A stretch of DNA of 64,000 bases from Burkholderia vietnamiensis LMG 10929 (GTDB taxonomy: Bacteria > Pseudomonadota > Gammaproteobacteria > Burkholderiales > Burkholderiaceae), in assembly GCF_000959445.1 (NCBI RefSeq), contig NZ_CP009631.1:1116001-1180000 (forward strand), in the 5' to 3' direction. The position numbers and the translations under genes were made by a program. A model generated the notes under the pieces. That model ran no database searches, was not told where the DNA came from, and worked only from the letters and a program-made list of their open reading frames with translations. Positions 62,385 to 64,000 of this stretch are shown in pieces (position 1 is the first letter of the stretch; each line of letters opens with the position of its first letter).

Positions 62385-63362
62385 TCACGGTGCGAGCCGC
62401 GTCAGCCGCACGATCGTTTCGACCTGACGCGCGAGCGCGTCGGGCACCGGCACCTCGCCGCGCAGCACGGCGCCGGTCCACGCGGCCGTCGTCGCGGCGT
62501 CGCGCGATTCCGGCAGCGCGACGGGCGGCGCGTCGTCCGACGAGCGCTCGGCCGCGATCAGCGTGTCGCAGATGCCGTCGTGCAGCCAGTCGACCTGCAC
62601 CTGGCGGCGCGTGTCGGCCACCGCCTCGCCTTCGGTGCCGCGCGCTAGCAGCGCGCCGCCGAGCGCCGCTTCCGGATGCTCGCGAAACAGTTGCGCGAGG
62701 CTGTCGCGGTACGGCGGATGCGTGTAATTGACGAGCCGCAGGCCGGCCGGCGCGAACGGCTGCAGGATCTTGACCAGCGTATGCGTGGAGTTGCGCACGC
62801 CGAGCACGGCGCGCAGCGACAGCAGACGCGCAATGCGCGGCGCCAGCACGTCGATCGGCGCGAAGGCGACGCGGCGTTCGGCGAGCGTGTCTTCGATTGC
62901 GTCGTGCGAGCTTGCCGACGCGATCGACAGCGCCGCAAAGATCTCCGCGCTGGTCACCCGGCCGGGATCGCGCTCGACGCCGTGCACCAGCACCGGCACG
63001 CCTTCGCGCGCGAGCAGCAGCGCGAGCAGCGGCACGAGATTGGGTTGCTTGCGCGCGCCGTTGTAGCTCGGGATCGACACCGGCCGGAACGCCGCGTCCT
63101 GCACGTGCACGGGTTCGAACGACGCCTGTGCGGCGGCCAGCATCGCCGCCAGCTCGTCGGCGGTTTCGCCCTTCAGTCGATATGCGATCAGGATTGCGCC
63201 GAGTTCGACGTCCGACACGCGCGCATCGAGCATCGCGCGATAGAGCTCGAACGTGTCTTCGGCCGACAGCGCGCGTGCGCCGTGCGGACCGCGGCCGATT
63301 TCCTTGATGAAGCGGGCGCACGGGAACGGCGAAGCGGCTGTGGAGTCTTGGGAAGCGGTCAT
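62385..63362 (-). CDS. ybiB: DNA-binding protein YbiB (TrpD-like fold)
   Basis: 325 residues with the anthranilate-phosphoribosyltransferase (glycosyltransferase family 3) fold: N-terminal helical domain (ARFIKEIGRGPHGARALSAED), then DAAFRPVSIPSYNGARKQPNLVPLLALLLA. In E. coli YbiB binds DNA and lacks TrpD activity; the PRPP motif is altered here too (SYNGARKQPN). ATG 63362 is the preferred start; longer starts lack family support. Confidence 0.85.
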   Translation of the reverse strand: MTASQDSTAASPFPCARFIKEIGRGPHGARALSAEDTFELYRAMLDARVSDVELGAILIAYRLKGETADELAAMLAAAQASFEPVHVQDAAFRPVSIPSYNGARKQPNLVPLLALLLAREGVPVLVHGVERDPGRVTSAEIFAALSIASASSHDAIEDTLAERRVAFAPIDVLAPRIARLLSLRAVLGVRNSTHTLVKILQPFAPAGLRLVNYTHPPYRDSLAQLFREHPEAALGGALLARGTEGEAVADTRRQVQVDWLHDGICDTLIAAERSSDDAPPVALPESRDAATTAAWTGAVLRGEVPVPDALARQVETIVRLTRLAP

Positions 63363-63556
63363 CGTGACGGGGCGGGCGGCCGGCATCGGGCCGCGCGCTG
63401 AGCGGTGAGGAATGCCCGAGTATCGCACGGGCGCGCGTCGCGCAAGCGCGGCCGCGTATGCCGACGCGGTGCGGCGCGCTAAACTCGGAGTCCCCGGCGG
63501 CGCATCGCGGCTTCCGCCCGGCGGCGCCGGCCGAATACGATTACGAGAGACAACCG

Positions 63557-64000
63557 ATGAAGCTCTACAGCTATTTCCGCAGTTCCGCGTCTTACCGCGT
63601 ACGGATCGCCCTGAACCTGAAGCAGCTGCCGTTCGACACGGTGCCCGTGCACATGCTGCGCGACGGCGGCGAGCAACTGAAGGACGCGTACCGCGCGGTG
63701 AATCCGGATGCGGTCGTGCCGACGCTGATCGACGGCGACGCGACGCTGCAGCAGTCGCTCGCGATCATCGAGTATCTCGACGAAATGCACCCCGAGCCCG
63801 CGTTGCTGCCGAAGGCGCCGGCCGACCGCGCGTATGTGCGCGCGATCGCGCTGCAGATCGCGTGCGAGATCCATCCGCTGAACAACCTGCGCGTGTTGAA
63901 GTACCTGAAGCACACGCTGCAAGTGTCCGAGGACGCGAAGAGCGAATGGTATCGGCACTGGATCGACGCGGGCTTCGCGTCGCTCGAGACGCGTCTCGCG
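63557..64000 (+). CDS. maiA: Maleylacetoacetate isomerase (zeta-class GST), 3' end outside window
   Basis: Runs off the right edge; 148 codons visible. The N-terminal thioredoxin-like domain has SYFRSSASYRVRIALNLK (the MaiA glutathione site is usually SSCSYRVR or SSASYRVR) and AVVPTLIDGDATLQQSLAIIEYLDE. Isomerises maleylacetoacetate in tyrosine breakdown, using glutathione. ATG 63557 preceded by ACGAGAGA. Confidence 0.88.
   Translation, partial: MKLYSYFRSSASYRVRIALNLKQLPFDTVPVHMLRDGGEQLKDAYRAVNPDAVVPTLIDGDATLQQSLAIIEYLDEMHPEPALLPKAPADRAYVRAIALQIACEIHPLNNLRVLKYLKHTLQVSEDAKSEWYRHWIDAGFASLETRLA

Overview
The window is a high-GC, densely coded stretch of bacterial chromosome. Gene content, GC-rich third codon positions and the order of the cytochrome oxidase cluster point to a betaproteobacterium of the genus Burkholderia (probably the main chromosome of a B. 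cepacia-complex-like species; genus by inference, species not assignable from sequence alone). I see no rRNA, tRNA, CRISPR array, insertion sequence or prophage.

Layout. 1-7.6 kb: the end of a DctB-type sensor kinase with its sigma-54 activator DctD, a TlpA-type thioredoxin, a lipoprotein, ComM with an expanded Gly-Ser tract, and UbiK. 7.2-14.7 kb: glnK-amtB behind a sigma-54 promoter, gshA-gshB, and a regulatory PTS (EIIA-Man, HPr, EI). 14.7-24 kb: housekeeping genes (moeB/thiF, ctpA, gpmA, rhodanese, grxC, secB, gpsA, trmL, comF, bioC-like) and a frameshifted macro-domain gene. 23.9-34.4 kb: the aa3 cytochrome c oxidase locus, with subunits (ctaC, ctaD, ctaE), assembly factors (ctaG, SURF1, SCO) and heme A synthesis (ctaA, ctaB). 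34.5-37.7 kb: YciI, a chemoreceptor with a sigma-28 promoter, and an orphan MetQ. 37.8-43.2 kb: the SOS mutagenesis cassette imuA-imuB-dnaE2 under a LexA box. 43.2-53.8 kb: an N-acetylglucosamine/chitobiose locus (nagR, nagA, SIS deaminase, EIIA-HPr-EI fusion, nagE, hexosaminidase). 54.2-57.5 kb: cytochrome bd oxidase (cydP-cydA-cydB-cydX). 57.8-64 kb: rpoH under a perfect CIRCE element, pagL, an NTF2-like gene, leuA with a previously unannotated leucine leader peptide, ybiB, and the start of maleylacetoacetate isomerase.

How it works together. Two terminal oxidases sit 20 kb apart, aa3 for high oxygen and bd (with two FNR/ANR-type boxes upstream) for low oxygen. The nag locus is a self-contained uptake and catabolism module: a 15-bp motif shared by the nagR promoter and the hexosaminidase upstream region links polymer cleavage to GlcNAc uptake. 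The general PTS proteins at 12 kb lack sugar permeases and look regulatory.

Most interesting signals: a 24-codon ORF upstream of leuA with four clustered rare CTA leucine codons, apparently starting at or near the transcription start (candidate leucine attenuator); an OmpA-like domain fused to cytochrome oxidase subunit II; a second EIIB domain in NagE lacking its phosphorylatable Cys; and a 15-unit hexanucleotide repeat inside comM.
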